A DNA stretch of 64,000 nt from Georgenia daeguensis (GTDB taxonomy: Bacteria > Actinomycetota > Actinomycetes > Actinomycetales > Actinomycetaceae), in contig NZ_BAABBA010000007.1 in NCBI RefSeq assembly GCF_039537705.1, positions 147,904-211,903 of the forward strand, read 5' to 3'. A program made the position numbers and the translations under genes. A model generated the notes under the pieces. That model saw nothing but the letters and a program-made list of their open reading frames with translations, did not search any database and was not told the origin of the DNA. Shown one piece after another: positions 1 through 7,333 of this stretch (within the stretch, counting starts at the first letter, position 1; the number at the start of each line of letters is the position of its first letter).

Positions 1-169
1 AACCCGTTGCACCGTCCATCGCCAACACCACGTCGTCGGCACGCTGACGGGATCGACGATAGACCTGCGTCCGGCGGAATCAACCCGCCCGGAGGGCTGC
101 CTCTGGTGGCCGCAGGGTCCGAACCGGCACGTAACCTCATCAAGCTGCGATCGGGGTTACCATCTGTGC

Positions 170-703
170 ATGGTTGCGGTGCCTCGGCTGGACATCTCCG
201 ACGTGGTGGACCTCGTGAACCACTACGCGGTGCGTGCACGCGCCGCCGCGGGCGACGAGGGGAAGGGCTACCGCCCGCTCCGCGAGGTGCTCGCCTCTCT
301 CGCCCCGCAGGTGGGGGAGTGCTCGACGGGGGAGCTGCAGGCGCTCGCCGACGCGGCCTACGAGGTCTTCGTGGCGGCCGCGGACGGGCGCGACGTCGCC
401 CCCGCGGTCAACGCGCTCCTGGCGCCCGCCGGCCCCACACCCGTGCTGGGCGCGAACGGTGACGTCGTCTGGGAGGTCGAGGAGGGGCGCAGCCCGTTGC
501 GTGGCGCGCTGGGGGTGACGCTCCTGGACTGGCTGCACACCCGTGGCGCGGAACGGCTCGGGGTGTGCGGCGGGCGCCGGTGCGCGGACGCCTTCGCGGA
601 CGCCTCGCCCGCCGGCCGGAGGAAGTTCTGCTCCGCCACGTGCCTCAACCGGCACAAGGTCGCCGAGCACCGGCGTCGTGCCGCGCTCCTCGACGCATCC
701 TGA
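170..703 (+). CDS. CGNR zinc-finger (ABATE-type) putative transcriptional regulator
   Basis: 177 aa. The C-terminal third has the CGNR zinc-finger layout: a C-x4-C pair (VCGGRRC) followed by CSATC and then NRHKVAEHRRR. The family's usual CGNR tetrad reads CLNR here. The N-terminal two thirds match the ABATE-type helical domain that normally precedes this finger (LVNHYAVRARAAAG near residue 14). The family is thought to bind DNA, but the target is unknown. The ATG at 170 has no good Shine-Dalgarno, so the message may be leaderless or start elsewhere. The downstream cupin gene is on the same strand, 95 bp away with its own ribosome site. Confidence 0.8.
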   Translation: MVAVPRLDISDVVDLVNHYAVRARAAAGDEGKGYRPLREVLASLAPQVGECSTGELQALADAAYEVFVAAADGRDVAPAVNALLAPAGPTPVLGANGDVVWEVEEGRSPLRGALGVTLLDWLHTRGAERLGVCGGRRCADAFADASPAGRRKFCSATCLNRHKVAEHRRRAALLDAS

Positions 704-798
704 GGGGCCCTGCCGGGGGTCCTCGGCCTCCTGAGGGCCTCCCCGGGCGCCCGTGGACCCGGCATGCTTGGGGCGGACGACTCGACGAGGAGGTTCCC

Positions 799-1158
799 AT
801 GCGCGTCATCGACCTCAGCCGGGACGGCCCCGGCGGCGGGCGGGTCCAGCAGCTCGAGGGGCGCGGGTGCGAGGCGGGCGTCTCCGTCATCTTCACCAGG
901 AGTGCCGAACCGGGTTCCGGACCGTACCTGCACAAGCATCCCTACGCGGAGACGTTCGTCATCCACTCCGGCCGCGCGCTGTTCACGGTGGGGGACGAGG
1001 AGCTGGTCGGCTCGGCCGGCCAGGTGCTCGTGGTGCCCGGCTTCACGCCGCACAAGTTCGCGGTCATCGGCCCGGAGACCTTCTGGTCCACGAACATCCA
1101 CGCCAACGACACGTTCGTGACCGAGTGGCTGGAGGGTCCCGAGGCGACGCTGCTGTGA
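799..1158 (+). CDS. Small single-domain cupin protein
   Basis: 119 aa. The sequence folds into one cupin barrel: motif 1 is HKHPYAETFVIHSGRALF (His-x-His, Glu, Gly) and motif 2 is PGFTPHKFAVIG with a conserved His. The metal-ligand set (two His, a Glu, a later His) is therefore complete, but the substrate cannot be told from sequence. The ATG at 799 is chosen because GACGAGGAGG lies 6-15 bases upstream. A perfect GC-rich hairpin follows the stop codon, so this looks like the end of a transcription unit. Confidence 0.82.
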   Translation: MRVIDLSRDGPGGGRVQQLEGRGCEAGVSVIFTRSAEPGSGPYLHKHPYAETFVIHSGRALFTVGDEELVGSAGQVLVVPGFTPHKFAVIGPETFWSTNIHANDTFVTEWLEGPEATLL

Positions 1159-1165
1159 ACGCCGC

Positions 1166-1192
1166 AGGGCCCGCCCCGTCGGGGCGGGCCCT
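1166..1192 (+). terminator. GC-rich hairpin terminator after the cupin gene
   Basis: Perfect 12-bp inverted repeat (AGGGCCCGCCCC / GGGGCGGGCCCT) with a 3-base loop, starting 8 bases after the cupin stop. There is no U-tract, as is common for actinobacterial terminators. Confidence 0.65.
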
Positions 1193-1379
1193 GGATCGTG
1201 CGGTGGATGGGGCGCCGGCGCCGGATCACGTCGCCTCACGGGGCGATCACCCGACGCAATGGCACCAAATCACGTCGGCGCAAGGGGCTGATTACGCTCC
1301 GACGGCGCCGGCGCCGGCGACTGCTCGGCCGGCCCGGTCGGTGCCCGCAGGCTCAGCGCCCGCTCAGTGCCCCTGACGC

Positions 1380-1754
1380 TCAGTGCTGGTGGCTGGCCTC
1401 GTGCTCGGCCACCTGGCGGCGGACGTCGTCCATGTCCAGGCCCTTGACGCCGTCGACGAGCTGCTCGAGGCTCTTCGCCGGCAGCGCACCCGCCTGGGAG
1501 AAGACCAGGATGCCGTCGCGGAAGGCCATGAGGGTCGGGATCGCGGTGATCTGGAGCTCGGCCGCGAGCTGCTGCTCGGCCTCGGTGTCCACCTTGGCGA
1601 AGGTGATGTCCGGGTTCGCCTCCGAGACCTTCTCGTAGATCGGCGCGAACTGCTTGCACGGGCCGCACCAGTCGGCCCAGAAGTCGACGAGCGTGATGCC
1701 CTCGCCGCTGATCGTCTGCTCGAACTCTGCGGTGGTGATGTTCTTGGTCGCCAT
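1380..1754 (-). CDS. trxA: Thioredoxin
   Basis: 124 aa thioredoxin fold with the WCGPC active site (DFWADWCGPCKQF) and the cis-proline segment AIPTLMAF. It reduces protein disulfides in the cytoplasm using thioredoxin reductase, which is not in this window. The length is slightly above the usual 105-110 aa because of a C-terminal tail ending in EASHQH. The ATG at 1754 follows AGGAGA on the minus strand. An ECF-sigma (SigR/SigH-type) promoter lies about 36 bases upstream of the start, fitting thiol-oxidative-stress control. Confidence 0.93.
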   Translation of the reverse strand: MATKNITTAEFEQTISGEGITLVDFWADWCGPCKQFAPIYEKVSEANPDITFAKVDTEAEQQLAAELQITAIPTLMAFRDGILVFSQAGALPAKSLEQLVDGVKGLDMDDVRRQVAEHEASHQH

Positions 1755-1789
1755 GTGTCGTCTCTCCTGTCTCGTGGCTGCTCTGGTGA

Positions 1790-1817
1790 TACAACGCCCG
1801 GCGTACCGTTTCATTCC
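1790..1817 (-). promoter_or_regulatory. SigR/SigH-type promoter of thioredoxin
   Basis: On the minus strand GGGAAT (GGAAT at 1817-1813) is followed after 17 bases by GTTGTA (1795-1790). The known SigR/SigH consensus is GGAAT-N17/18-GTT. Its distance of about 36 bases from the trxA start codon is right for a promoter. Confidence 0.7.
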
Positions 1818-1959
1818 CCCGGGGGTCGGCGCCCCGCGCGCGCCCGGCAGCCCGGGCCGCGGGCCAAGGCGCAGCGGGCGCGCAGCCGGCGGCTCGGCGG
1901 GTGCGGGACGGCGGCGCAGCATCCGCAGGCGGCGGCTCAGCGGGCGCGGGACCGGGCCG

Positions 1960-2100
1960 TCAGCGGGCGCCCCTGGTGCGCAGCTTCTGGACGAACTCCC
2001 GGGCCTTGCGCTGGTTCTCCGGCTTGGCGGCCTCGCGTCGGACGACCTGGATCGCCTTGGCCGCGAGCGCGCCCTTGAGGGCTCCACGGAACAGTCGCAT
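1960..2100 (-). CDS. Small basic hypothetical protein (46 aa)
   Basis: 46 aa, very basic (about 11 Arg/Lys), predicted mostly helical: it starts MRLFRGALKGALAAKAIQ and ends LRTRGAR. The ATG at 2100 has a good ribosome site (GAAGGAG) seven bases upstream, which supports real translation. It lies on the same strand as and 205 bp upstream of trxA, but trxA has its own promoter. I recognise no domain. Similar tiny amphipathic proteins occur in many actinobacteria, so a role at the membrane or with nucleic acid is only a guess. Confidence 0.55.
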   Translation of the reverse strand: MRLFRGALKGALAAKAIQVVRREAAKPENQRKAREFVQKLRTRGAR

Positions 2101-2338
2101 CGGGTTGCTCCTTCTCTGATGTGCGCGGCACCGGCCGCGCGAGACTGGGGGCTTCGACGCTACGGGCGTCCGGGCCGGGTCGCCACCGCACGCCCGCCCC
2201 GCGCCGGGCCGGAGCCCGCCCCGCGCCGGGCCGAGCCGGCCCCGCGCCGCGCCGGAGCCGGGCTCGCACACGGCCGGAGGGTGCAGCCGCGGCGGACGGG
2301 GCTCCCGGACGTGGGCGCCGCGGCCTACCCTGTGCCGC

Positions 2339-3685
2339 ATGACGGAGATCACCTACCCCACGAACGCACGGCCCGGCGAAGGGGCCTTCGCCGTCGGGAC
2401 GCCGGGTCCTTCCGGGGCCGACGACGCCCGCGAGGGCGTCCGCGCCATCGCCCGGGCGGCCAAGACCGCCTCGCGGAGCCTGGCGACGGCGACGCGGGCG
2501 ACCAAGGACGCCGCGCTGCACGCGATGGCGGACGCGCTCGTGGCGAACGCCGGCCGCATCGTCGCAGCCAACGCCGCGGACCTCGCGCGCGGCCGCGAGA
2601 ACGGCATGAAGGACTCCCTGCTCGACCGACTGGCGCTCGACGAGGGCCGGATCGGCGGCATCGCGGACGCGCTCCGCGAGCTTGCTGGGCTGCCCGACCC
2701 GGTGGGCGAGATCGTGCGTGGCTCGACCCTGCCCAACGGGCTGCGGCTGCGGCAGGTCCGTGTCCCGATGGGCGTGGTCGGGATGATCTACGAGGCCCGC
2801 CCCAACGTGACTGTCGACGCGGCCGGCCTCGCGCTGAAGTCCGGCAACGCCGTCGTCCTGCGCGGCGGCTCGGCGGCGGCGAGCTCGAACGAGGTGATCG
2901 TCGCCGTGCTCGGCGAGGCGCTCGAGGCGCGGGGGCTGCCGCGCGAGCTGGTGCAGTCCATCGACGCCTACGGGCGGGCCGGTGCCGTCGAGCTCATGCG
3001 CGCCCGCGGTCTCGTGGACGTCCTGGTCCCGCGCGGCGGAGCGGACCTCATCCGCACCGTGGTGACGGAGTCCGTCGTGCCGGTCATCGAGACCGGCGTG
3101 GGCAACTGCCACGTGTTCGTCGACGCCTCGGCCGACGTCGCCCAGGCCGTGCCCATCGTGCTCAACTCCAAGACCCAGCGCACCGGGGTGTGCAACGCCG
3201 CCGAGACCCTGCTGGTGCACCGCGAGGTCGCGCCGACGTTCCTGCCGGCGGTGCTCGAGGCGCTGCGGGGCAAGGACGTCACGGTCCACGGTGACGACGC
3301 TGTCGCGGCCACGGTCCCGGAGGGGATGCGGTTCGAGCCGGCGACGGAGACGGACTGGGAGACCGAGTACCTCTCGCTCGACCTCGCCGTGCGGGTCGTC
3401 GACTCCCTCGACGAGGCCCTGGAGCACATCCGGCGCTACTCGTCCGGGCACACGGAGGTCATCTGCACCACGGACACGCGGTCCGTGCAGCGCTTCACCA
3501 CCGAGCTCGACTCCGCGGCGCTGATCGTCAACGCGTCCTCCCGCTTCACCGACGGCGGTCAGTTCGGGCTCGGCGCGGAGATCGGCATCTCGACCCAGAA
3601 GCTGCACGCCCGCGGGCCGATGGGCCTGGCCGAGCTGACCACCACCACCTGGATCGTGGAGGGCGACGGGCAGATTCGCGAGTGA
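2339..3685 (+). CDS. proA: Glutamate-5-semialdehyde dehydrogenase (gamma-glutamyl phosphate reductase)
   Basis: 448 aa. Reduces gamma-glutamyl phosphate to glutamate-5-semialdehyde with NADPH, the second step of proline synthesis. Family landmarks: PMGVVGMIYEARPNVT (about 143-158), KSGNAVVLRGGS (about 167-178), and the catalytic Cys285 in KTQRTGVCNAAET. It is about 30 residues longer than E. coli ProA because of an N-terminal extension rich in Gly/Ala, so an internal start is possible. proB is not adjacent, and nadD, its frequent actinobacterial neighbour, is 40 kb away. A 27-bp tandem repeat begins over its stop codon. Confidence 0.95.
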   Translation: MTEITYPTNARPGEGAFAVGTPGPSGADDAREGVRAIARAAKTASRSLATATRATKDAALHAMADALVANAGRIVAANAADLARGRENGMKDSLLDRLALDEGRIGGIADALRELAGLPDPVGEIVRGSTLPNGLRLRQVRVPMGVVGMIYEARPNVTVDAAGLALKSGNAVVLRGGSAAASSNEVIVAVLGEALEARGLPRELVQSIDAYGRAGAVELMRARGLVDVLVPRGGADLIRTVVTESVVPVIETGVGNCHVFVDASADVAQAVPIVLNSKTQRTGVCNAAETLLVHREVAPTFLPAVLEALRGKDVTVHGDDAVAATVPEGMRFEPATETDWETEYLSLDLAVRVVDSLDEALEHIRRYSSGHTEVICTTDTRSVQRFTTELDSAALIVNASSRFTDGGQFGLGAEIGISTQKLHARGPMGLAELTTTTWIVEGDGQIRE

Positions 3686-3813
3686 GCGCACGGCGCGCCG
3701 GTCAGCGAGTGAGCGCCCAACGCGCCGGTCAGCGAGTGAGCGCCCAACGCGCCGGTCAGCGAGTGAGCGCCTAACGCGCCGGTCAGCGAGTGAGCGCCTA
3801 ACGCGCCGGTCAG
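3679..3813. repeat. 27-bp tandem repeat (5 copies) at a convergent gene junction
   Basis: The 11-mer CGAGTGAGCGC recurs at 3679, 3706, 3733, 3760 and 3787, exactly 27 bases apart, with nearly identical spacers (CCCAAC or CTAAC variants). The array starts over the proA stop codon and ends at the stop of the opposite-strand FUSC gene. The unit length is a multiple of three. Confidence 0.9.
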
Positions 3814-4925
3814 GCCCTGTCGACCGGTGCGCGCATGGCCAGGAGCTCGTCGAGGCAGCGCCGGATCGTCACGGCCAGCGAGCCGGCGACCATCGTGCCG
3901 CCGCCCGGAGCGTCGGTCCGGGCCCGGTCGACCGCCGTCGCGTAGTCGGCGAGCGCCTCCCGGGTGGCGAGGACCGTGTCGTCGTCGATGCTCGCCCGGT
4001 CCACATGGCGCACGACGTCCTCGAGGCGGCGCAGCGCCTCGGCCGCCGGCCGCCGGAGCGTGGGCCCGAGCGGCACCTCCTCCCGGTCCGCCCGCTCCTC
4101 GGTGGAGAGGACGTCGGTGAGGTCGACGACGAGCATCGCGACGCGGTCCAGCGCCCGGGCCTGACGGTCGAGGTCGTCCAGCTGGTCCGCGTAGCGGCGG
4201 GCGCGGCGGTTGCCACGCCGGGCGTCGTCCGCCTCCTGCACGGCGTTGCGCATGCGCCAGCGCTTCGGCGAGATCTCGTGCAGCCGCCGGTCCCAGTCCT
4301 CCGCGTCGAGCGGCTCGTCCCGGTCCAGCGCGTCGGCGACGTCGGAGAGCTGGTCGGCCAGCTCCTGGCGCACCACCTCGACGGTGCGCTGCGCCGGGGC
4401 CAGCAGCAGCGGCGGGAAGGCGGCGTTGATCGCGATGCCGATCGCGGCGCCCAGGAGCACCAGGCCTGCGTACACGCCGACGAAGAACGCCTCCCCGCCG
4501 CCGATGACGAGCGTGAACAGGGCGGCGGTGGGCACCCAGCTGGACATCGCGCCCAGCGGGCGCCACCCGGTGGCGAGCACGCCGAGGGCGACGACCACCG
4601 CCACCGTGACCGGGCTCTGCTCGACGCCCACGAGGTCGCCGACGTAGGCGATGACCCCGCCCAGCGCGATGGCCGCCACCGACTGGAACGACTCGCGCAC
4701 CGAGCCCGCGAGGGTGAACGTGGTGGCGACCACGGCTCCCAGCGGCGCGTAGTAGGGATACTCGCCCGCCGGGTCGGGCAGGAGTCCCGCGACGTACCAG
4801 GCGATCGATGCGGCCAGCGCGCCGCGGACGGCCAGCGCGACGCGCGGGTGCCGGATCCAGGCGCGCAGCAGCAGGCCGGGCCGACGGACGAGCTCGGCCC
4901 GGGGCGTGGTCCCCGTCTGGGTCAT
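3810..4925 (-). CDS. FUSC-family aromatic-acid-exporter-like membrane protein
   Basis: 371 aa. The N-terminal half has about six hydrophobic segments (for example ALAVRGALAASIAWYVAGLL near 30-50, then ALGGVIAYVGDLVG and VAVVVALGVLATG). The C-terminal half is long, charged and helical (coiled-coil-like, about 210-340). This arrangement is typical of FUSC/ArAE proteins, a family linked to efflux of aromatic acids or to wall-precursor transport; the substrate here is unknown. The ATG at 4925 is preferred over upstream starts because AAGGAGG precedes it directly. Its 3' end abuts the 27-bp repeat array, which reads through in phase with this gene on its strand. Confidence 0.75.
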   Translation of the reverse strand: MTQTGTTPRAELVRRPGLLLRAWIRHPRVALAVRGALAASIAWYVAGLLPDPAGEYPYYAPLGAVVATTFTLAGSVRESFQSVAAIALGGVIAYVGDLVGVEQSPVTVAVVVALGVLATGWRPLGAMSSWVPTAALFTLVIGGGEAFFVGVYAGLVLLGAAIGIAINAAFPPLLLAPAQRTVEVVRQELADQLSDVADALDRDEPLDAEDWDRRLHEISPKRWRMRNAVQEADDARRGNRRARRYADQLDDLDRQARALDRVAMLVVDLTDVLSTEERADREEVPLGPTLRRPAAEALRRLEDVVRHVDRASIDDDTVLATREALADYATAVDRARTDAPGGGTMVAGSLAVTIRRCLDELLAMRAPVDRA

Positions 4926-5066
4926 GGACCCTCCTTCGGTCGGCGTCCGTCCTAGCACGTTCCCGGCGGCCGGTGCCCGTCCGAAACGTGCGCCGGGTGA
5001 CCGGGGGCACGGTGCGTCAGTGCCGCGAGGCGCTGGCACCGGGCCGGGGCGGCCCGCCTTCGCCGG

Positions 5067-5825
5067 TCACGGCCACAGCAGCTCCCTGACCCATCGGGCT
5101 CTGCCCGCGCCGCGCCGGACCCGCCGGTCAAGGCCCTCACCGGGGCCCTGGTCGGTCGCACGGTCGCGCTCGGCCCGGTAGCGCAGCCGGATGTTCCCCG
5201 GCCTCGCCGCCTGGAAGAACTCCACGGCGTCGGGGGCCAGGGCGTGGTCCGCCCAGTCGGGATCTACCAGCCCGGGCTCGGCGCGCACCCGTTCCTCGGT
5301 GCGGGCGTACGCGGCGGCGTAGTCCTCCAGGCTCGGGAGCGGCTCGCTCTGGTGGCCGACGAGCGTGCCCACCCGCGACGCCTCCGACCGGGCGAGGAAC
5401 ACCGAGGCCTCGGCACCCACGTCGCGCACGACGCCGGTGAGCCGCACCTGCCGGCCGTGCGCCGGCCAGAAGAACGTCAGCGCCGCCCGCGGGTTGGCCG
5501 CCAGGTCGGCCGCCTTCGGGCTGGACCGGTGCGTGGAGAAGTGCCAGCCGTCGTCGTCGAGGTCGGTGAGGATGACGTTCCGCGCGCTGACGCGGCCCTG
5601 CGCGTCCGCCGTCGCCAGGACCGTCGCGTGCGGGGCCGGGGTCCCGTCGGCCGCCGCGTCGCCGAGCCAGCGGAGGAAGAGCATGGCAGGGTCGTCGGGG
5701 GCCGCTCCGGGGTCGAGCGCGGGCAGGTCCTCCGGGAAGGTGGGCAGGGCCCGCAGGCGCGCGCGCAGGTCCTCGACGGGTGCTGCGTCCACGGCGTCGC
5801 CGGGGCCCGGCTGCAGAAACTCCAT
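5067..5825 (-). CDS. Pyridoxamine 5'-phosphate oxidase family protein (PdxH/PhzG-like)
   Basis: 252 aa. FMN-dependent split-barrel oxidase related to PdxH and PhzG. Visible landmarks are the substrate/FMN strands ATVLATADAQGRVSARNVIL, the STHRSSPKAADLAANP segment, FFWPAHGRQVRLTG, and a C-terminal R-N-I-R-L-R-Y-R segment (IRLRYRAERD) where PdxH carries its conserved arginines. PdxH makes pyridoxal 5'-phosphate in the salvage route. The C-terminal tail is divergent, so a phenazine-type PhzG activity cannot be excluded, though no phz genes are nearby. The ATG at 5825 has a GGAGGAGA ribosome site. Confidence 0.78.
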   Translation of the reverse strand: MEFLQPGPGDAVDAAPVEDLRARLRALPTFPEDLPALDPGAAPDDPAMLFLRWLGDAAADGTPAPHATVLATADAQGRVSARNVILTDLDDDGWHFSTHRSSPKAADLAANPRAALTFFWPAHGRQVRLTGVVRDVGAEASVFLARSEASRVGTLVGHQSEPLPSLEDYAAAYARTEERVRAEPGLVDPDWADHALAPDAVEFFQAARPGNIRLRYRAERDRATDQGPGEGLDRRVRRGAGRARWVRELLWP

Positions 5826-5988
5826 GTCTCCTCCACGTCGCTCGTGCGTGCAGCATTCCACGGAGGGCCGCCGGAGAGAGAAAACGGCCCGATCGCGTCC
5901 GGGTGAACATGTCCGGGGGCCGAACGTGGTGCGAACCTCGGGCGAAGAGCCCCTTGACGGGCCAGCGCAGATGCGAGGGGATGGGGCA

Positions 5989-6285
5989 ATGAGTCTGTGC
6001 TCCCACCTCGACCTCATCGACTACGACGCGGTCGACCCGGACGCACCGGGGTGCGAGGAGTGCCTGGCTGCCGGCGGCCGGTGGGTGCATCTGCGGGCGT
6101 GCCAGACCTGCGGGCACATCGCCTGCTGCGACTCCTCACCGAACCGGCACGCCCGCGGGCACGCCCTGGAGGTCGGGCACCCGGTGGTCCGCTCCTACGA
6201 GCCGGGTGAGGGGTGGTTCTACTGCTACCCGGACGACCTGACGTTCGAGCTGGTGGGGGCTCCGCCGGCCCCCTCGCACGCCTGA
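5989..6285 (+). CDS. UBP-type zinc-finger protein
   Basis: 98 aa. Almost the whole protein is a UBP-type (ZnF-UBP) finger: CSHL, then CEECLAAGGRWVHLRAC, CGHIACCDSSPNRHARGHA and HPVVRSYEPGEGW. This gives the usual Cys/His pattern for two or three zinc ions. In eukaryotes such fingers bind ubiquitin C-termini. Stand-alone bacterial versions are common in actinobacteria, and their partner is not known. The ATG at 5989 follows a purine-rich GAGGGGATGGGG stretch. The gene stands alone between two oppositely oriented genes. Confidence 0.85.
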   Translation: MSLCSHLDLIDYDAVDPDAPGCEECLAAGGRWVHLRACQTCGHIACCDSSPNRHARGHALEVGHPVVRSYEPGEGWFYCYPDDLTFELVGAPPAPSHA

Positions 6286-6344
6286 AGGCGGCGCGCGGTC
6301 GGGACCGCCGGGGCCCCGAGGCGCGGCGCAGGCTCGTGCCGTCC

Positions 6345-6521
6345 CTAGTCGGCCGGTGTCGCGCTCGGCTCCGGGTAGCACCCGTCCGGTCCGCAGAACC
6401 CGACGGCGTCCGCCCCGACCGCCTCCAGCCCCGGGACCTGGGCGAGAACGAACGGGGACGCCGGTGCCGTCGGCGCCGCCGTCGTCCCGTCCGCCGCGCG
6501 GTTTGCCGTGGGAGACGTCAT
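6345..6521 (-). CDS. 58-aa Cys-containing small protein coupled to the FrnE gene
   Basis: 58 aa, starting MTSPTANRAAD and ending PEPSATPAD, with two cysteines in FCGPDGCYP near residues 43-48. No known family is recognised. Its ATG overlaps the stop codon of the upstream DsbA/FrnE gene (ATGA, 6518-6521), which implies translational coupling, and the frame ends with a normal stop. The Cys pair beside a disulfide oxidoreductase makes a redox partner or substrate plausible, but this is inference only. Confidence 0.6.
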   Translation of the reverse strand: MTSPTANRAADGTTAAPTAPASPFVLAQVPGLEAVGADAVGFCGPDGCYPEPSATPAD

Positions 6522-7183
6522 CGGGCGGGCTCCGCCGCGCCGGCCTTCTCCTCGGCCACCTTCTGCAGCACCTGCGCGAAGGTCTCGGGAGCCTGTGCTC
6601 CGGAGACGCCGTACTTGTTCTCGATGACGTAGAACGGCACCCCGTTGATGCCGTACGCGCGCGCCTGGGCGATGTCCTGCTCGACCGCGTCGCGGTAGGT
6701 CCCGTCCGCCAGGGCGGTGCGGACCTCCTCGGCGTCGAGTCCGGCCTCGACGGCGATCGCCACGAGATCCTCGTCGTGGCCGACGTGCCGGCCCTGCTCG
6801 AAGTAGGCGGAGAACAGCCTCTCGACGACGTCGAGCTGGAGGCCCTTCGCCTTGGCGAGGTGGAGGACCTCGTGCGCCTTGAGGGTCTTGGTGTGCCGGA
6901 CCGCGTCGAAGTCGTAGTCCAGGCCCTCGGCAGCGGCGAGCGCGGTGACCTGGTCGAGCATCTGGGCCACCTGCTCCGTGGGCATGCCCTTGTGTCCGGC
7001 GAGGAAGTCCACCTCGGAACCCTCGAAGTCCACCGGGGTGTCGGGCGCGAGCTCGAAGGAGTGGTACTCGAGCGTGACGTCGCCGCCGAACTGCTCGACA
7101 CCCTTCTCGAAGCGGCGCTTGCCGATGAAGCACCACGGGCAGGCGATGTCGGACCAGACGTGCACGGTGATGGGTTCGCTCAT
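6518..7183 (-). CDS. FrnE-type DsbA-family thiol oxidoreductase
   Basis: 221 aa cytoplasmic DsbA-fold protein with the CPWC active site (WSDIACPWCFIGKRRFE, about residues 12-20) and the FrnE signature GINGVPFYVIENKYGVSGAQ near the C terminus (cis-Pro in GVPFY). FrnE proteins exchange or isomerise disulfides and are linked to oxidative stress. There is no signal peptide. A SigR-type promoter matching the consensus exactly sits so close that the -10 element ends 8 bases before the ATG; the mRNA should be leaderless, and no Shine-Dalgarno is visible. The next gene overlaps by ATGA. Confidence 0.88.
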   Translation of the reverse strand: MSEPITVHVWSDIACPWCFIGKRRFEKGVEQFGGDVTLEYHSFELAPDTPVDFEGSEVDFLAGHKGMPTEQVAQMLDQVTALAAAEGLDYDFDAVRHTKTLKAHEVLHLAKAKGLQLDVVERLFSAYFEQGRHVGHDEDLVAIAVEAGLDAEEVRTALADGTYRDAVEQDIAQARAYGINGVPFYVIENKYGVSGAQAPETFAQVLQKVAEEKAGAAEPAR

Positions 7184-7191
7184 GCCCGGGT

Positions 7192-7218
7192 CAACCGGAC
7201 CGCCCCGGACTTCATTCC
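7192..7218 (-). promoter_or_regulatory. SigR/SigH-type promoter of the FrnE gene
   Basis: Minus-strand GGAAT (7218-7214), 18-base spacer, GTTG (7195-7192), an exact match to the SigR consensus. Only eight bases separate the -10 element from the ATG at 7183, so transcription would begin at or next to the start codon. Confidence 0.72.
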
Positions 7219-7333
7219 GGGCCTGTCCGGTGAGGGCGGCCACGCCTGCGTGGACGGGCGCGCCGGCGTCGATACGCTGACCTGCGGACGGGGCCGTCGG
7301 CCCGTCCGCGACGTGAGGGCCGGGGAGGGCGCC

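Noticed and set aside
1..60. A minus-strand ATG at 19-17 reading MDGATG toward the left edge, as if the start of a divergent gene
   Set aside because: Only six codons lie in the window and no clear ribosome site is seen, so it cannot be called a gene.
3679..3813. The 27-bp array as a CRISPR
   Set aside because: Units are contiguous with no unique spacers and no cas genes are present.
5834..5859. GGAAT-N18-GTG before the PdxH-like gene, resembling a SigR promoter
   Set aside because: The -10 element is GTG rather than GTT, and it would leave the good GGAGGAGA ribosome site outside the transcript.
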